This document shows, one piece after another, positions 6,322 through 7,780 of a stretch of DNA of 7,780 bases (its first letter is position 1; each line of letters begins with the position of its first letter). The translations under genes and the position numbers were made by a program. The notes under the pieces are model-generated. The model did not search any database, was not told the origin of the DNA, and saw only the letters and a program-made list of their open reading frames with translations. The stretch is from Rickettsiales bacterium (GTDB lineage Bacteria > Pseudomonadota > Alphaproteobacteria > Rickettsiales > Deianiraeaceae). The DNA lies in assembly GCA_947485035.1 (NCBI GenBank), contig CANKQN010000045.1:1-7780 (forward strand), in the 5' to 3' direction.

Positions 6322-7780
6322 CAGCCTTCTGCGAAATGGTCTTGTTGGGGAGAGTTCCGAAATCATACAACAATGCGACGCAATTTCAGACAAACTTGAA
6401 AAAGCAGGCAATGCAAAGCAAGTGATTGATGTCAAACAAGAGCTTCAAAGACTGGCAAAAGATGTTCAATCAATTGAAGCGACCGATGCAGCAAAATTTG
6501 GATTAAAAGCACATCACCGAATTAGCGCTGACGACCTTGAAAGCGGTGAAGGTATTGAGAAAATTTACACAAGACTTACAGAATTAAGATCGCTTCAAGA
6601 AATATTTGGTATAATGCCGGTTTCGCAAATAATTATTGCCGATTGCAACAAGCCCGAGCATATACAAGCAATGCATGCACTTCTTAATAAAGTCATACCA
6701 AATTCAACAATAAACATTACACCATTAGTTGAGGAAAATTTAAGCGACGACATTTTAAGTGCTATTATTGCCAAAGCCGACAAAACCGTCATGCTTGCAG
6801 GAAGCGACAGTATTCAGCGAGATACATATGTTGGTGCATCAATTATGAAGATGAAAATTCAACAATTGATTCACAAGCATAATCTTGCATACCCAGACAA
6901 TATCAAAACATTCTTTGAGGGTGCTGGTTCAACCATCAACAGAAATGGCAGAATTTTACCATCAAGAATGGGCACGATATTAGAGGGAGAGTATCGGCGA
7001 ACCATTCAAGGACAGGAAACACAACAGTATATTAAGAATCACAACGGTCATCAAGATACCACATTGAATGAGGCAAATAATTCTCCACGCTGCACAATTG
7101 AAGATATCAATGCCGCACTGCCATTGTTCGAGGAAATATACAACGATATATCAAAGCAACAGATTGCATTACAAGCAGACCCACAATATACCAACATGTT
7201 TGATAGGGAGAAAATATTTGACCTAGTCAATAACAATGCACACTACGGTTCACGCTCAAAAAAACCAACAAGCCCTGAAACTCTAAATATTAAAGAACAA
7301 AGAGCCATAACCCAAAGCATGATTCACAATGCAATGGGCTTTCAACCCGAAATGATGTATTGGAATACCATATCTAATGACATGAAAGACAAAATAAAAG
7401 CCAATATGAGCAACTCATTGATAAAGGATTTCCTGAATCAATATGCTTTATTGTGGCAAGGTTGCGATTTGGAAGCATCCAAAAAATGGATTAAAGACGA
7501 CAAACTATATAACAATTTTGTGCAATCATACAAGGCATTTCAAAATTTTATGGGTGAAATTCAAGCAATGCCAAACTGCCCGAAGGATCTTGCACTCAAC
7601 AATCTTGACGACCATTCCCTCAGATTTGGGTATACAGTAGGTGTCAATCCGCAAAGATTTAACGGTGCTGGAACGATTTCAAAAGATCCAGGACAAAAAT
7701 CGATACATCATATAACCGGTGCAGGTTATTTCACACAGCAAAGACCAACATTTCTGCAGCAAATGATTAAAAGTGCGATA
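6314..7780 (+). CDS. ppc: phosphoenolpyruvate carboxylase-like protein, central and C-terminal part (runs off the window)
   Basis: This frame is open for 489 codons to the end of the window and continues the PEPC homology. Compared with E. coli PEPC, HHRIS (residues 67-71) sits at the DIRQ/Arg396 region, ITPLVEEN (135-142) at PLFETLDD with the metal Glu506 kept (Glu140), and AGSDSIQRD (162-170) at GYSDSAKD with Asp543 kept (Asp165) but Lys546 apparently Gln168. FEGAGSTINRNG (201-212) sits at FHGRGGSIGRGG: His579 becomes Glu202, Arg581 becomes Ala204, and Arg587 is kept (Arg210). RRTIQGQE (228-235) matches LRVTEQGE. YGSRSKK and EQRAITQ match GSRPAKR and LRAIPW, but the following WTQNR is lost. 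So it has the fold and motif order but probably not normal catalysis. The ATG overlaps the preceding frame by 8 bases; it may be translated separately, be joined by a frameshift, or be a broken gene. The sense strand is strikingly A-rich and T-poor compared with its neighbours. Confidence 0.72.
   Translation, partial: MRSSLLRNGLVGESSEIIQQCDAISDKLEKAGNAKQVIDVKQELQRLAKDVQSIEATDAAKFGLKAHHRISADDLESGEGIEKIYTRLTELRSLQEIFGIMPVSQIIIADCNKPEHIQAMHALLNKVIPNSTINITPLVEENLSDDILSAIIAKADKTVMLAGSDSIQRDTYVGASIMKMKIQQLIHKHNLAYPDNIKTFFEGAGSTINRNGRILPSRMGTILEGEYRRTIQGQETQQYIKNHNGHQDTTLNEANNSPRCTIEDINAALPLFEEIYNDISKQQIALQADPQYTNMFDREKIFDLVNNNAHYGSRSKKPTSPETLNIKEQRAITQSMIHNAMGFQPEMMYWNTISNDMKDKIKANMSNSLIKDFLNQYALLWQGCDLEASKKWIKDDKLYNNFVQSYKAFQNFMGEIQAMPNCPKDLALNNLDDHSLRFGYTVGVNPQRFNGAGTISKDPGQKSIHHITGAGYFTQQRPTFLQQMIKSAI

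Noticed and set aside
5932..7780. Archaeal-type PEP carboxylase
   Set aside because: The HPT motif, SDS segment, glycine loop and GSR motif follow the order of the bacterial-type enzyme.

Overview
The window looks like a piece of the chromosome of an A+T-rich alphaproteobacterium with a reduced, probably host-associated genome (Rickettsiales/Holosporales-like). Three things point this way. The first 60 bases are the 3' end of a 16S rRNA with the alphaproteobacterial form of helix 45 (GCCGTAGG...GGC). The 16S end is followed after about 140 bases by a protein gene rather than by tRNA-Ile/tRNA-Ala and 23S, the unlinked rRNA arrangement known from Rickettsiales. The family 4 uracil-DNA glycosylase has the WRPPGNR motif and the low-complexity linker I associate with alphaproteobacterial members. 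The lineage is inferred, not proven.

Layout, left to right: 16S rRNA 3' end (1-60); a short spacer with no tRNA; folP (dihydropteroate synthase, +, 201-950), overlapping tail to tail with ubiB; a minus-strand two-gene operon, udg (family 4 uracil-DNA glycosylase) then ubiB (UbiB/ABC1 kinase-like protein of ubiquinone biosynthesis), joined by an ATGA overlap; a 113-base divergent regulatory region with a palindrome, a direct repeat and a hairpin; then a plus-strand cluster of ilvN/ilvH (acetolactate synthase regulatory subunit), priA (primosomal helicase, 7 bases downstream) and a very divergent phosphoenolpyruvate carboxylase-like gene. That last gene is split into two overlapping frames (5932-6321 and 6314 to beyond the window end). 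The genes are ordinary housekeeping functions (folate, quinone, branched-chain amino acids, DNA repair, replication restart) and do not form one pathway.

The most unusual observation is at the very start. The 16S 3' tail, normally GGATCACCTCCTT, reads GGATTACATAATAT, so the anti-Shine-Dalgarno core CCTCC is absent. Helix 45 is kept through G-U pairs and a GGAA loop. In agreement, folP, udg, ilvN and the PEPC-like gene have no Shine-Dalgarno-like sequence close to their starts, and the folP start is fixed by an in-frame stop two codons upstream. This suggests a bacterium whose ribosomes start translation without SD pairing.

The second point of interest is the PEPC-like gene. It keeps the HPT motif and the overall motif order of bacterial PEPC. 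It appears to lack several catalytic residues, has a shortened N-terminal part with a 14-residue tandem repeat, and needs a frameshift near an A5 run to be read as one protein. No mobile element, CRISPR array or tRNA gene was seen.
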